From NCBI RefSeq assembly GCF_027925445.1, contig NZ_AP027149.1, forward strand, positions 4,166,501-4,230,500: a stretch of DNA of 64,000 nt, given 5' to 3'. Made by a program: the position numbers and the translations under genes. Below, in pieces: positions 1-8,732 of this stretch. Below the pieces are notes generated by a model that did not search any database, was not told where the DNA came from, and saw only the letters and a list, made by a program, of their open reading frames with translations. How positions within the stretch are numbered: the first letter of the stretch is position 1; the number at the start of each line of letters is the position of its first letter. This DNA comes from Methylocystis bryophila. GTDB lineage: Bacteria; Pseudomonadota; Alphaproteobacteria; Rhizobiales; Beijerinckiaceae.

Positions 1-565
1 CCGCTCCGCCGATTTCGACGCCGCGCACGTCCTGGGATCGATAAAGGCGAAAGCTGCGGCTAGACAATTGCTCCGCAAGCCACTGCGCGCGCGCTTCGCT
101 ATTGGCGGCGACTGTCACTGCGGTCGGCAAGCCTTTGCAGACGTCCGCCGCGAAGCTCGGGCCGGAAAGGACGGCGACCTCGACCTGGGGAGCCTCTTCA
201 GCCACGACTTCGCTCATGAACGCGCGCGTGCCCTGCTCGATTCCCTTGGCGCAGATAACGAAGGCCGTTCCCGCTCGGAGGTGAGGACTCGCCGCTTTGA
301 CGACGCTGCGCACAGCCTGGGCCGGCGCTGCGCAAAGCACGATCTCGGCGGCATGGACTGCGGAAAGACTGTCGGTGGGCGCGACGGCTTCCGCGAGCCT
401 CAAGCCGGGCAAGAAACGGGCGTTCTCGCGCTCCTGGGCGAGCGCCGCGATATGGGCCGCATCTCGGCCCCAGAGCGGAACCCGCTCGCGGCCGACGGCG
501 GCCACGTTGGCGAGCGCGGTCCCCCAGGCGCCGGCTCCGAGCGTCATGACGCAAGCGCGCGTCAT
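1..565 (-). CDS. gpsA: NAD(P)-dependent glycerol-3-phosphate dehydrogenase (N-terminal part, cut by window edge)
   Basis: Reduces dihydroxyacetone phosphate to sn-glycerol-3-phosphate, the backbone precursor of phospholipids, in the cytosol. Only about 188 of the usual ~330 residues lie in the window; the C-terminal half is off the left edge. The N-terminus carries the Rossmann motif GAGAWGT (about residues 10-16), followed by a CAKGIE segment with the conserved lysine and the family signature GPSFAADV. The ATG at 565 overlaps the tsaD stop as ATGA, so the two genes are translationally coupled, with gpsA second. A more internal ATG at 547 (six codons on) is possible. The tsaD-gpsA order is familiar in alphaproteobacteria. 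Identification is firm; the missing part cannot be judged. Confidence 0.93.
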   Translation of the reverse strand, partial: MTRACVMTLGAGAWGTALANVAAVGRERVPLWGRDAAHIAALAQERENARFLPGLRLAEAVAPTDSLSAVHAAEIVLCAAPAQAVRSVVKAASPHLRAGTAFVICAKGIEQGTRAFMSEVVAEEAPQVEVAVLSGPSFAADVCKGLPTAVTVAANSEARAQWLAEQLSSRSFRLYRSQDVRGVEIGGA

Positions 566-1644
566 GGACTTGCAGACTTCCTGACGGCCGCCGCGGGTCG
601 GTGGGCGGTTTCGAGCGGCCAACGCGGCTGCGGCGCAAAGGAAAGATCGTCGACGAACCCAAGCTTGAAACGCTCGAGGCCGGCGAAGGCGATCATGGCG
701 CCGTTGTCCGCGCAAAGCTCAGGAGGCGGCATTGCGAGCCGCAACCCCGATTCCCCACAAAGCCGCGACAACGCCTCACGCAGCGCCATGTTGGCGCAGA
801 CGCCGCCGCCTATCGCCAAGCCTTGGAGGCGTTCGTCGGTTTTGCTGAAAATGCGCAGCGCCACGCGCAGCCGATCGATCACGACGTCCACGACGGCAGC
901 CTGGAAGGAAGCGGCGAGATCGCGCCTGTCCACCTCGCTCAATGCGCCGCCCAAACGCAGAAGCGCCTGCCGCGCCGCAGTCTTCAGGCCGGAAAACGAG
1001 AAGTCGGCTTCCGGCCTGCCAATCATCGGCCGCGGAAAATCGAAGCGTTGCGCGTCACCTTGGCGAGCCAAGGCCTCCAGCTCTGGACCACCGGGGTACG
1101 GAAGACCCAGCATCTTGCCGACCTTGTCGAACGCCTCGCCCGCGGCGTCGTCCATCGTCGCGCCAATCCTTTGGTAGTCGCCGACGCCCCGCACCGCGAC
1201 GATCTGCGTGTGGCCGCCCGAGGCGATCAGCGCGAGATAAGGAAAGCCCAAGCCCTCCGTGAGCCGGGCGGTGAGCGCATGCGCTTCGATATGATTGACC
1301 GCGATAAAAGGCTTTTTCGCCGCCAGCGCCAAGGCTTTGCCGGCCGTCAGTCCCACGAGCACGCCGCCGATGAGGCCGGGACCGGCCGCGGCCGCGATGG
1401 CGTCGAGCTGCCCGATTTCCGTCCGGGCGTCTGCGAGCGCGCGCCCGATAAGCCTGTCGAGGACCTCGATATGCGCCCGCGCGGCGATCTCAGGCACCAC
1501 ACCGCCATAGGCCGCGTGACGGGCGATCTGACTCATCACCTCATTGGAGAGAATCTCAGCGCCGACACCGCCCAGTTTTTCCTCGACGACGGCCGCAGCG
1601 GTCTCGTCGCAGGTCGATTCAATTCCAATTACGCGCATCGTCAC
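562..1644 (-). CDS. tsaD: tRNA N6-adenosine threonylcarbamoyltransferase TsaD
   Basis: Transfers the threonylcarbamoyl group from TC-AMP to A37 of ANN-decoding tRNAs (t6A), acting with TsaB and TsaE. The 360-residue length is normal. Visible family features are the N-terminal GIESTCDET, the metal-binding HIEAH with His118 and His122, and SGGHTQIV at about 142-149 for nucleotide binding (ASKHA fold). The start at 1644 reads MTMRVIGIES; the second Met is an equally plausible start. It ends in an ATGA overlap with gpsA. Upstream lies a long gene-free stretch. An old annotation as a glycoprotease is superseded by family knowledge. Confidence 0.97.
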   Translation of the reverse strand: MTMRVIGIESTCDETAAAVVEEKLGGVGAEILSNEVMSQIARHAAYGGVVPEIAARAHIEVLDRLIGRALADARTEIGQLDAIAAAAGPGLIGGVLVGLTAGKALALAAKKPFIAVNHIEAHALTARLTEGLGFPYLALIASGGHTQIVAVRGVGDYQRIGATMDDAAGEAFDKVGKMLGLPYPGGPELEALARQGDAQRFDFPRPMIGRPEADFSFSGLKTAARQALLRLGGALSEVDRRDLAASFQAAVVDVVIDRLRVALRIFSKTDERLQGLAIGGGVCANMALREALSRLCGESGLRLAMPPPELCADNGAMIAFAGLERFKLGFVDDLSFAPQPRWPLETAHRPAAAVRKSASP

Positions 1645-2383
1645 CCTTTTGGCGCGAGCGGTGAATCGCGCAGCACATGCACCCCTTAGCGCGGTTTCCG
1701 CGCGAACGAAATCATATGAAGCAGCACCCGATCAAAAGCGAGGCGATTCCTCAAGAATGGGGCCCGCTCGGACGGAGACCCGCTTGCATCGCCGGCGCCG
1801 GTTGGGGTCGGCGAAATCAGAACAAAAGTGAACCGCGCGATCGGCTCAATAAAATTTTGTTTACCACTGTGGCTTTTCTGCAACAGTCAAAAGCTCTGGC
1901 GTGCTGTATTCACTGCCCGCCTCAAGCTTCAATCTTGGGGCGCGGCTCACAGCCCAAAGCGGTCCTTTTGTTTTTGGAGACAGCGAATGTGGTTGGTCGA
2001 TTTTGAAATTTCCTCCAACTCAAAGCAAGGCAATCACGAGACGGCGTCCTCGAGTTCCCCCCTTCTTCGCAGGGAGCGGCTTTCCCGCGAATCACGCCCT
2101 TTCGCCGCGCACGTGATTTTTGACCCCTTTTTCCAGACGCGCCGCCGCAGTCTCTCGGAGGGACGAGCGTACAATCCCTATGCCGTTTGAGACCAGGGTT
2201 CGGAAGGCGCGAGGGGTTCGTTCAAGCCGATAAATACGAGTCCTCTCGATTGCGGTTAGCTCGCATTGGCCAACTTGACACGCCCCAGCGGGCGCGACAT
2301 CAGTTCGGCCCAAGGCCTCGCGTGACGCCGCTCCGGCTGCGCCGCGCGCTGGTTCCCGCAAAGCTTTCGCAAAGAGAGCCACG
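1645..2383. other. Gene-free stretch between divergent tsaD and ispH
   Basis: About 740 bases separate the divergent tsaD and ispH genes. ORFs here lack recognisable motifs and overlap one another. The part near 1850-1980 is AT-richer than its surroundings. A TTGACA at 2275-2280 upstream of ispH could be a -35 element, but no convincing -10 box follows at the right distance. No hairpin-plus-T-tract or RNA gene was recognised. It presumably holds the two promoters. Confidence 0.5.
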
Positions 2384-3352
2384 ATGAACCCGCAGTCCCG
2401 CAACGAGAAGCCGCCGCTCAAGATCTTGCTCTGTTCGCCGCGCGGCTTTTGCGCCGGCGTCGTGCGCGCCATAGACGCGGTCGAGCGGGCGCTGGCGGTC
2501 TACGGCGCGCCGGTCTACGTGCGCCACGAGATCGTCCACAACCGTTATGTCGTCGAAGCGTTGAAGGCGAAGGGCGCGATCTTCGTCGAGGCGCTCGCGG
2601 AAGTTCCCAACACCGAAGCGCCTGTGATCTTCTCGGCCCACGGCGTTCCGAAATCCGTTTCCGCGGAGGCGGCGGGGCGCAATCTGCTCGCGATAGACGC
2701 GACCTGCCCGCTCGTCACGAAGGTGCATCGCGAAGCCGAGATTCACCATCGACGCGGACGCCGCGTGCTGCTCGTTGGTCACGCCGGGCACCCAGAGGTC
2801 GTCGGCACGATGGGGCAGTTGCCCGAGGGCGCCGTGATGCTCATCGAATCCGTCGCCGACGTCGAGGCGCTCGCCCTCGGCGAGGAGGAAAACCTCGCTT
2901 ATGCCACCCAGACCACGCTTTCTCTCGATGACTCTCAAGAGGTCATCGGAGCGCTGACCAAGCGCTTTCCGAACATCGTGGGGCCCCACAAAGAAGACAT
3001 CTGCTACGCGACCACCAATCGCCAAGCGGCGGTGAAGCGCGTCGCCCCTCAAGTGGACGCGGTGCTCGTCGTCGGCTCGCCCAATTCCTCCAACTCGCAG
3101 AGGCTGCGCGAGGTCGCGGAGCGTTCCGGGGCGCCCGCCCGGCTCGTGCAGGGACGAAGCGAGATCGACTGGAAAGTCTTTGGCTCGGTCAGGAGGCTTG
3201 GCATCACGGCCGGCGCCTCCGCGCCCGAAGTGCTCGTCGAGGAGATCATGGACGCTTTCGCCGAGCGTTTCGAGATCACGGTCGAGACCATTTCGGCTGC
3301 CGACGAGAACGTCTCCTTCCCTCTCCCGCGCGAGCTTCGGGCCATCGCCTGA
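2384..3352 (+). CDS. ispH: 4-hydroxy-3-methylbut-2-enyl diphosphate reductase
   Basis: Last enzyme of the MEP pathway: reduces HMBPP to IPP and DMAPP with a [4Fe-4S] cluster. The 322 residues match the family. The three cluster cysteines are visible in CSPRGFCAG (Cys23), DATCPLV (Cys108) and DICYATTNRQ (Cys207). Substrate-binding histidines appear in HEIVHNR and SAHGVPK, and the ATQTTLS segment near residue 175 is conserved. ispH is followed by thrB and rnhA on the same strand with short gaps (50 and 33 bases), an arrangement I recognise from alphaproteobacteria, so the three are probably one operon. Confidence 0.97.
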   Translation: MNPQSRNEKPPLKILLCSPRGFCAGVVRAIDAVERALAVYGAPVYVRHEIVHNRYVVEALKAKGAIFVEALAEVPNTEAPVIFSAHGVPKSVSAEAAGRNLLAIDATCPLVTKVHREAEIHHRRGRRVLLVGHAGHPEVVGTMGQLPEGAVMLIESVADVEALALGEEENLAYATQTTLSLDDSQEVIGALTKRFPNIVGPHKEDICYATTNRQAAVKRVAPQVDAVLVVGSPNSSNSQRLREVAERSGAPARLVQGRSEIDWKVFGSVRRLGITAGASAPEVLVEEIMDAFAERFEITVETISAADENVSFPLPRELRAIA

Positions 3353-3402
3353 CGCCTCCAGCCGGGGCGATGAGCTAATTCCCTCCCGATCGCCAGAGCG
3401 CC

Positions 3403-4368
3403 ATGGCAGTTTACACGGAAGTCAGCGACGAAGAGCTCCTCACCTTCCTTGCCCGTTATGAGCTGGGAGCGCTGCTCTCCTGCAAGGGCATCGCCGAGGG
3501 CGTCGAGAATTCGAACTATTTTCTTCATCTGGAATCGGGCTATTTCATCCTCACGCTCTACGAGAAGCGGGTGGCTGAGCAGGATCTGCCTTTCTTCCTC
3601 TCCCTCATGGAGCACCTGTCGGCGCAAGGAGTCTCTTGCCCGCTGCCAGTCAAGGATCGCGAAGGCAAAGCCCTCGGACGGCTCGTGGGACGGCCGGCCG
3701 CGATTGTCACCTTCCTCGAAGGCTATGCGGTGCAGCATCCCAACGCGAGCAATTGCGCGGCGCTGGGCGAATCCATGGCGCGCTTCCACCTCGCCGGGGC
3801 TGGCTTTGGCCTAAGACGAGCCAATGCGCTTTCGCTTGACGGCTGGCGCGCGCTGTTTGCCGATCATGAGCATGAAGCCGACGGGGTCGAGCCAGGCATG
3901 GGGGCGCTCATTGCGGCCGAGCTTGCGGCGCTTGAGGAAAGCTGGCCGCGCGACCTTCCCTGCGGCGTCATCCACGCGGACCTCTTCCCCGACAACGTCT
4001 TTTTTCTCGGCGAGCGTGTCTCGGGACTGATCGACTTCTATTTCGCCTGCTGCGACGCCTTTGCTTATGATCTCGCGATCTCGTTCAACGCTTGGTGCTT
4101 CGACGCCGACTGGACGTATATTCCGGCGAAAGGCCGCGCGCTCGTGCAAGCCTATCAGCGCATTCGTCCGCTCGACGCGCGAGAGATTTCAGCCTTTCCC
4201 GTTCTTCTCCGCGGCGCCGCGCTGCGTTTCCTGCTCACGCGTTTCGTCGATGCGCTGTCGGTTCCGGAAGGCGCCCTCGTCCGCCCCAAGGACCCGCGCG
4301 AATATCTCGCAAAGCTTAAATTCCACAAGGGGACGAGCCATGTGCGCGACTACGATCTGGAGCTGTGA
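3403..4368 (+). CDS. thrB: Homoserine kinase (type II, APH-fold)
   Basis: Phosphorylates homoserine in threonine biosynthesis. This is the aminoglycoside-phosphotransferase-like ThrB of alphaproteobacteria, not the GHMP-kinase type of E. coli. Its 321 residues carry the catalytic loop HADLFPDN (191-198), the Mg-binding IDFYFA (210-215) and an N-terminal nucleotide-binding lobe with EGVENSNYF. It lies between ispH and rnhA. It was once confused with choline kinase-like proteins, but the ENSNYF segment and the ispH-thrB-rnhA context favour homoserine kinase. Confidence 0.93.
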   Translation: MAVYTEVSDEELLTFLARYELGALLSCKGIAEGVENSNYFLHLESGYFILTLYEKRVAEQDLPFFLSLMEHLSAQGVSCPLPVKDREGKALGRLVGRPAAIVTFLEGYAVQHPNASNCAALGESMARFHLAGAGFGLRRANALSLDGWRALFADHEHEADGVEPGMGALIAAELAALEESWPRDLPCGVIHADLFPDNVFFLGERVSGLIDFYFACCDAFAYDLAISFNAWCFDADWTYIPAKGRALVQAYQRIRPLDAREISAFPVLLRGAALRFLLTRFVDALSVPEGALVRPKDPREYLAKLKFHKGTSHVRDYDLEL

Positions 4369-4401
4369 TTGCTCGCTCGGCGGCGCAGGCCGTAGGCTAA
4401 G

Positions 4402-4890
4402 ATGACGGGCGGCGTCGAGATCTGGACGGACGGCGCCTGCTCGGGCAATCCAGGGCCCGGCGGTTATGGCGCGATCCTGCGCTTTGGCGGTCGCGAGAAG
4501 GAAATTTCCGGCGGCGAGGATGCGACGACCAATAATCGTATGGAGCTGATGGCGGCGATCGCGGCGCTCGAAGCGCTGACGCGGCCTTGCGACGTGACGC
4601 TCCATACCGACTCCCAGTATCTGCGCAACGGCGTCACCCAGTGGATACGCGCCTGGAAGGCGCGAGGCTGGAAGACGGCCGACCGGAAACCGGTCAAAAA
4701 CATCGATCTTTGGCAAAGGCTGGAGGCCGCCGCCGAGCGTCATCAAATCGATTGGCGCTGGGTCAAAGGCCATGCCGGCGACGCAATGAACGAACGCGTA
4801 GACGGGCTGGCGCGCAGCGCTGTGGAGCGGCGGCGGGGCGGCCGCGCTGAGACGACGCGTCTGACGGGCGACGCGGCGAAGCTCTCTTGA
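4402..4890 (+). CDS. rnhA: Ribonuclease HI
   Basis: Degrades RNA in RNA:DNA hybrids (R-loops, Okazaki primers). All four catalytic carboxylates are visible: Asp10 in WTDGACSGNPGPGG, Glu48 in NNRMELMAA, Asp70 in HTDSQY and Asp134 in NERVDGLA. At 162 residues it is a single-domain enzyme with no N-terminal hybrid-binding domain. The C-terminal ~20 residues (after about 140) are arginine-rich and variable. It is the last gene of the apparent ispH-thrB-rnhA operon and converges on arsC. Confidence 0.97.
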   Translation: MTGGVEIWTDGACSGNPGPGGYGAILRFGGREKEISGGEDATTNNRMELMAAIAALEALTRPCDVTLHTDSQYLRNGVTQWIRAWKARGWKTADRKPVKNIDLWQRLEAAAERHQIDWRWVKGHAGDAMNERVDGLARSAVERRRGGRAETTRLTGDAAKLS

Positions 4891-4934
4891 TTGCACTGCC
4901 GACCCATCTCGGTCGGCGGAAGAGCACGCGAATT

Positions 4935-5282
4935 CTACAGGATTTCCAGCACCTTCTCCTTCGGCCGGCAAAGTCTCGCGCCTTTCGGCGTCTCGACGAT
5001 CGGCCGTTCGATGAGCAGCGGGCGCTTCACCATGAAGTCGATCAGATCGGCTTCGCTCCACTTGGGGTCGTCGAGATTGAGCTCTTCATAAGGACCGCCT
5101 CGCTTCCTGAGCAGCTCGCGAGCCGAAATTCCCATCAGCGCCAAAAGCGACTTTAACTTTGCCGCGCTCGGGGGCGTCTTGAGATACTCGACGACGTTCA
5201 GCTCGACGCCGCGCTCGCGGAGCATGCCCAACACATTGCGCGAGGTTCCGCAGGCGGGATTGTGATAGATCGTGACCGTCAT
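4935..5282 (-). CDS. arsC: Arsenate reductase, glutaredoxin-dependent ArsC family
   Basis: Predicted to reduce arsenate to arsenite using glutathione/glutaredoxin. The 115 residues have the thioredoxin-like ArsC fold start YHNPACGTSRN with catalytic Cys11, and the later KRPLLIERPIV segment that carries an arginine typical of the family. No arsR, arsB or other ars gene lies nearby, so a role in arsenic resistance rests on homology. Some stand-alone members (Spx/YffB-like) have other roles, but the CGTSRN motif favours a true ArsC. The gene sits immediately downstream of tam, 24 bases after its start-distal end on the opposite side of the rnhA gene. Confidence 0.88.
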   Translation of the reverse strand: MTVTIYHNPACGTSRNVLGMLRERGVELNVVEYLKTPPSAAKLKSLLALMGISARELLRKRGGPYEELNLDDPKWSEADLIDFMVKRPLLIERPIVETPKGARLCRPKEKVLEIL

Positions 5283-5306
5283 TCCGAGGGGGCTCCCAAA
5301 GTTTCG

Positions 5307-6083
5307 TTAGCCCTTAGCGCGCGCGACGAAAAAAAGACGCGGATAGTGCAGCAGGAGGCGACCGTCCGGTTGGCGATCGTAGGACGCCCCCAGTTCCTGT
5401 CGATAGCGCGCAAGGAAGACCGAGCGCTCCTCTTCGGTCAGAGGGTCGAGAAAGGGGCGCAACTCCGCGCCTTCGAACCATTCCACGATCTGGTCGGGTC
5501 CGTCGACAGGATGGATATAGCTCGTCTCCCAGATGTCGACGCGCGCGCAAAGCGGTGTCAGCAGCCGATAATATTCCTCCGCGGGGCCAATGGGCGGCCT
5601 CGACTTTGCGATGGGCAGGAGGCGATCGGCCCAGGGTCCCTCCGCCGAGATCATCCGCATCAGCGCATGCGACGCCTGATGCGTGCTGTTTGGCATTTGC
5701 ACGGCGATGACGCCACTGGGCGCGAGCGTCGACACAAGGCGCTGGATCAGCGCATAGTGATCGGGCACGAAATGCAAAGCCGCATTGGCGAAGAGGAAGT
5801 CGGGCGGAGTTTCCGGGCGCCAGTGCGCGATGTCCGCCTGTATGAAGCTCGCCGAGGGAACCCGCGATTGGGCGACGTTCAGCATATTGCTCGAATTGTC
5901 GATGCCGATGATCGTGGCGTCGGGAAAGCGGCTGCGCAGCAGCAACGTGCTGTTGCCCGGCCCGCAGCCGAGATCGACGACGATTTTCGGCTCGAAGTCG
6001 GGCGCGCGTGACAGCAGATCGCGAGCCGCGCGCGTGCGCTCCTCCTCGAATTTCAGATAGAGTTCGGAACTCCATTCCAGCAA
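5307..6083 (-). CDS. tam: Trans-aconitate 2-methyltransferase
   Basis: SAM-dependent methyltransferase predicted to methylate trans-aconitate, an inhibitor of aconitase. At 258 residues it has the usual Tam length. SAM-binding motif I reads VVDLGCGPGNST (about 35-46), with the following IIGIDNSSNML and later QADIAHWRPE matching motifs II and III. The N-terminus LEWSSELYLKFEEERTRAARDLL is also typical of the family. It lies upstream of arsC on the same strand with a 24-base gap, so co-transcription is possible. Confidence 0.92.
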   Translation of the reverse strand: MLEWSSELYLKFEEERTRAARDLLSRAPDFEPKIVVDLGCGPGNSTLLLRSRFPDATIIGIDNSSNMLNVAQSRVPSASFIQADIAHWRPETPPDFLFANAALHFVPDHYALIQRLVSTLAPSGVIAVQMPNSTHQASHALMRMISAEGPWADRLLPIAKSRPPIGPAEEYYRLLTPLCARVDIWETSYIHPVDGPDQIVEWFEGAELRPFLDPLTEEERSVFLARYRQELGASYDRQPDGRLLLHYPRLFFVARAKG

Positions 6084-6548
6084 ATCGACTCTCCCCCCTC
6101 CACGGAGAACTGATCCTCCGGCCGTCTCTGATCTGATAGGACGGCGCCGCCTACGCTCGCCGCTTTGTTCTGTCCGCCCCCCTTTCGCATGGGGAAGATT
6201 GCGAGGCGTCGCAGCGCGTCGTCCTTGTTAAGAAATAGATAGGCGTCGCCACTTTTTGAAGAGAGAGCATAGAGCGCCCTATGCCCTTGGTAAATCTGCT
6301 TAAACGCCGTCGCTGCCGAGAGAGCCGCCTGGAGCTTCGCTGAAAGGATCGATCCGCCGCGCGCCAAGGCCCTGTGGGGTCGCCGTCGACGCTCTCGCCT
6401 ATCCTGCCCAAATTTCGACTACGGCCCTGCCGGCAAATTGGACAATTTGAGTCAGCTTCGATCTTGACTTTTGTGCGACGCAACATTATTAAAATTGCAT
6501 CGCAGCGAGATTGCTCTTGCTTCGATGCCCTCCTTGGGCGTTTCCTCC
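6084..6548. other. Gene-free stretch between tam and cobB
   Basis: About 465 bases with no gene I can support. Two overlapping minus-strand ORFs (6053-6367 and 6151-6486) show no family motif, and the first would overlap tam. The part at 6430-6520 is AT-rich (TGCGACGCAACATTATTAAA at 6475-6494) and could hold the tam promoter. Nothing else was recognised. Confidence 0.45.
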
Positions 6549-7901
6549 CTAGACTCGGGCCACCGCCTCGTCGGTGGCCCCTTTTTTTGTCGCGAGCAGA
6601 TGAAAGAAGGAGCCGCTGACGGTTCCCCTCCGCAGCCCGCAGCGACGCGCATCTTGCGAATAAGCGTCTCGAACCTCAGCGAATGCCTCACCTTCCTCGC
6701 GCAGGGTCACCGCGTAATGAAACTCGTGGCCATAGAGGATCGCCCCGCTCGCGCCGAGCGCATGCGGCGCGAGGAGAGTCGCCCGCCTGTAGCCAAGAGT
6801 GAGTTTGCGCTGCGAAAAACTCGTTTCGAGCCTAAGTAGGCCGGCCATCGCGTGTCTCGCGCCAACAGCGTCGACGAGGCCGTCGCCGAGCGCCATGTAG
6901 CCCCCGCATTCGCCATGCACCGGCCGATCCCGCGCGAAGCAACGCAAGCCTTCGAGGAAGACTTGCGCGGCGGCGATGCGGCCCGCGTGGAGTTCGGGGT
7001 ATCCGCCGGCGAGCCAGCAGAAGTCGCAGGCTTCAGGGGGAGGCTCGTCGGCGAGGGGAGAGAAGAAAAAGAGCTCGGCGCCGGCCTCGCGCCAGCCCTC
7101 CAGCAGATGCGGATAATGGAAGGAAAAGGCCGCATCACGCGCGATGGCGATGCGCTGTCCAGGAGGCGTGGTTTGGATATCCTGCATTGCCTGTCGGCCC
7201 GCCCCTCCTGCGGCGCAAGCCAGGATCGCATCGAGATCGACATTCGTCTCGACGAAATCGGCGAGACCGTCGAGCCGCGCCGCGAGGCCCTCCGTCTCGG
7301 CGGCCTGCACGAGGCCCAGGTGGCGCTCCGGCAGCGCCAGGGCCTCGACCCTCGGAAGCGCGCCGAACACTGGAACGCCCAAAGCCTCAATGGCGTCGGA
7401 GCAAAGCTTACGATGTCGCTCGGAGGCGACCTTGTTCAGGACGACGCCGGCGATGGAAACGCGCGGATCATGCGCGGCCGCGCCGCGTGCGAGGACCGCA
7501 GCCGATTGTCCCTGCCCCGAAACGTCGAGAATGAGCACCACCGGCCAGCGCATGAGGCCCGCAATGTCAGCGGCGGCGCCGCTCGCAAAGTCCAGCGGCG
7601 GGGCCCCATCGAAGAGGCCCATAGCCCCTTCGGCGATCACGACGTCAGCCTGCTCGGCTGCGCGCGCGCAGAGATGGAAGAGCAGGCTTGCGTCCATCGC
7701 CCAACCGTCGAGGTTGATGCTGGCGCGCCCGGTCGCCGCGGCGTGGAAGGCGGGGTCGATGTAATCCGGACCGCATTTAGCGGGCGCGACCCTCAGACCT
7801 CGTCGCGTCAGGGCGCGCATGGCGCCGAGCGCCAGCGTGGTTTTGCCGGCGCCGGAACGCAGCGCGGCAAGGATGAGGCCCGGGGCGATATCAGGGGTCA
7901 C
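6549..7901 (-). CDS. cobB: Cobyrinate a,c-diamide synthase
   Basis: ATP- and glutamine-dependent amidation of corrin side chains a and c in adenosylcobalamin synthesis. The 450 residues show an N-terminal dethiobiotin-synthetase-like ATPase domain with P-loop SGAGKTT (about 16-22) and EGAMGLFDG (91-99), and a C-terminal triad glutaminase domain with GGYPELH (299-305) and the nucleophile Cys332 in HGECGGYM. No other cob gene adjoins it; cbiD and cobU lie 29 kb away. I see no cobalamin riboswitch in the 176 bases upstream. Confidence 0.95.
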   Translation of the reverse strand: MTPDIAPGLILAALRSGAGKTTLALGAMRALTRRGLRVAPAKCGPDYIDPAFHAAATGRASINLDGWAMDASLLFHLCARAAEQADVVIAEGAMGLFDGAPPLDFASGAAADIAGLMRWPVVLILDVSGQGQSAAVLARGAAAHDPRVSIAGVVLNKVASERHRKLCSDAIEALGVPVFGALPRVEALALPERHLGLVQAAETEGLAARLDGLADFVETNVDLDAILACAAGGAGRQAMQDIQTTPPGQRIAIARDAAFSFHYPHLLEGWREAGAELFFFSPLADEPPPEACDFCWLAGGYPELHAGRIAAAQVFLEGLRCFARDRPVHGECGGYMALGDGLVDAVGARHAMAGLLRLETSFSQRKLTLGYRRATLLAPHALGASGAILYGHEFHYAVTLREEGEAFAEVRDAYSQDARRCGLRRGTVSGSFFHLLATKKGATDEAVARV

Positions 7902-8077
7902 GCCGACGTCTTATCGCGAGGACAGGCCTTTGGCCAAGCGCCGGAAAAGAGCGCGAGGGTTGGGTCGCGTCGACGGAGCATCCGCTCGTCATCGTGACCT
8001 GCGCGCCTATTTCTCAAGGGCGACATCACAGCCGACGCAGCGGCGGCGGGACGTTCGGCCAGTCGGAGGTCTTTGAG

Positions 8078-8479
8078 ATGCCAGACATCAACACAGAAAA
8101 AGTCTGCTTCGTCATCGTCAAGGCGCGCGAGCTCGAATGCGAGGACGAAGGCGTCGACGCCGACGCCTCCAATGAGACAGACGACAAATTCACGAGCATC
8201 ATGACGGAGGAGGCCTATCAGACGGTGCGCGCCGAGGTGAAGGCCGCGATCGACTCGATGGATGAGGACGAGCAATGCGAGCTCGTGGCGCTCGCCTGGG
8301 TCGGCCGCGGCGATTTCTCCGCCGAGGAATGGAAAGCCGCGGTCAAAGAGGCGCGCGAGAGACGCAAAGGCCCGACCTCGGCCTATCTGCTCGGCATCCC
8401 GCTGCTCTCGTCCTTTCTTGAAGACGGACTCGCGGAATTCGGCGAGAGCTGCGAGGGCTATGCGACAGACCGCCAGTAG
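8078..8479 (+). CDS. DUF3775 domain-containing small acidic protein
   Basis: Function unknown. The 133-residue product is acidic and without signal peptide or membrane segment; its middle (ECELVALAW, GRGDF, EEWKAAV) matches the DUF3775 family of alphaproteobacterial hypothetical proteins as I remember it. The start at ATG 8078 is preceded by GGAGG at 8065-8069 with 8-base spacing, which decides it over the upstream in-frame codon at 7994. It is divergent from cobB and about 100 bases upstream of the TPP riboswitch, whose transcript is separate or a read-through. Confidence 0.75.
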   Translation: MPDINTEKVCFVIVKARELECEDEGVDADASNETDDKFTSIMTEEAYQTVRAEVKAAIDSMDEDEQCELVALAWVGRGDFSAEEWKAAVKEARERRKGPTSAYLLGIPLLSSFLEDGLAEFGESCEGYATDRQ

Positions 8480-8578
8480 GCGGGTCTTCGCGCCGCAAGG
8501 ACGCCGGCCGAGCCCTCCCTTGCTCGCCCCGCGCGGCGCATCGGCCTCATTGACGCGCCCGCTTTCGCGGCCCATGTT

Positions 8579-8702
8579 CCTTCTCGCCAGGGGAGCCCCG
8601 CCCGAGATCGTCGCCGGGGCTGAGAGGCCGAGGGCGCGCTGCTTCGGGCGCGGGTCGGCGACCCTTCGAACCTGATCCGGTTGGAACCGGCGGAGGGAGG
8701 GC
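8579..8702 (+). promoter_or_regulatory. TPP riboswitch (THI element)
   Basis: The conserved core is readable: GGGGAGCC at 8590, CTGAGAGG at about 8620, then ACCCTTCGAACCTGATCCGG at 8661-8680 followed by TTGGAACCGGCGGAGGGA. A hairpin with GCGCGCTGCTTCGGGCGCG sits in the variable arm. P1 can close between CCTTCTC (8579-8585) and GGAGGGAGG (8692-8700). It ends 30 bases before thiO, so it most likely controls thiO-thiS-thiG-thiE by occluding translation, since no U-tract terminator is visible. Confidence 0.96.
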
Positions 8703-8732
8703 CCTTGATCCCTATACGAGAGCGGCCCGGCG

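Noticed and set aside
6053..6486. Two minus-strand ORFs upstream of tam
   Set aside because: They overlap each other in different frames and, in one case, the tam start, and show no domain or signal.
7902..8077. Cobalamin riboswitch upstream of cobB
   Set aside because: The B12-box core (GCCACTG-type) was looked for on the minus strand and not found.
7898..8575. 225-residue minus-strand ORF opposite the DUF3775 gene
   Set aside because: It is the antisense shadow of a gene with a good ribosome-binding site and overlaps the riboswitch flank.
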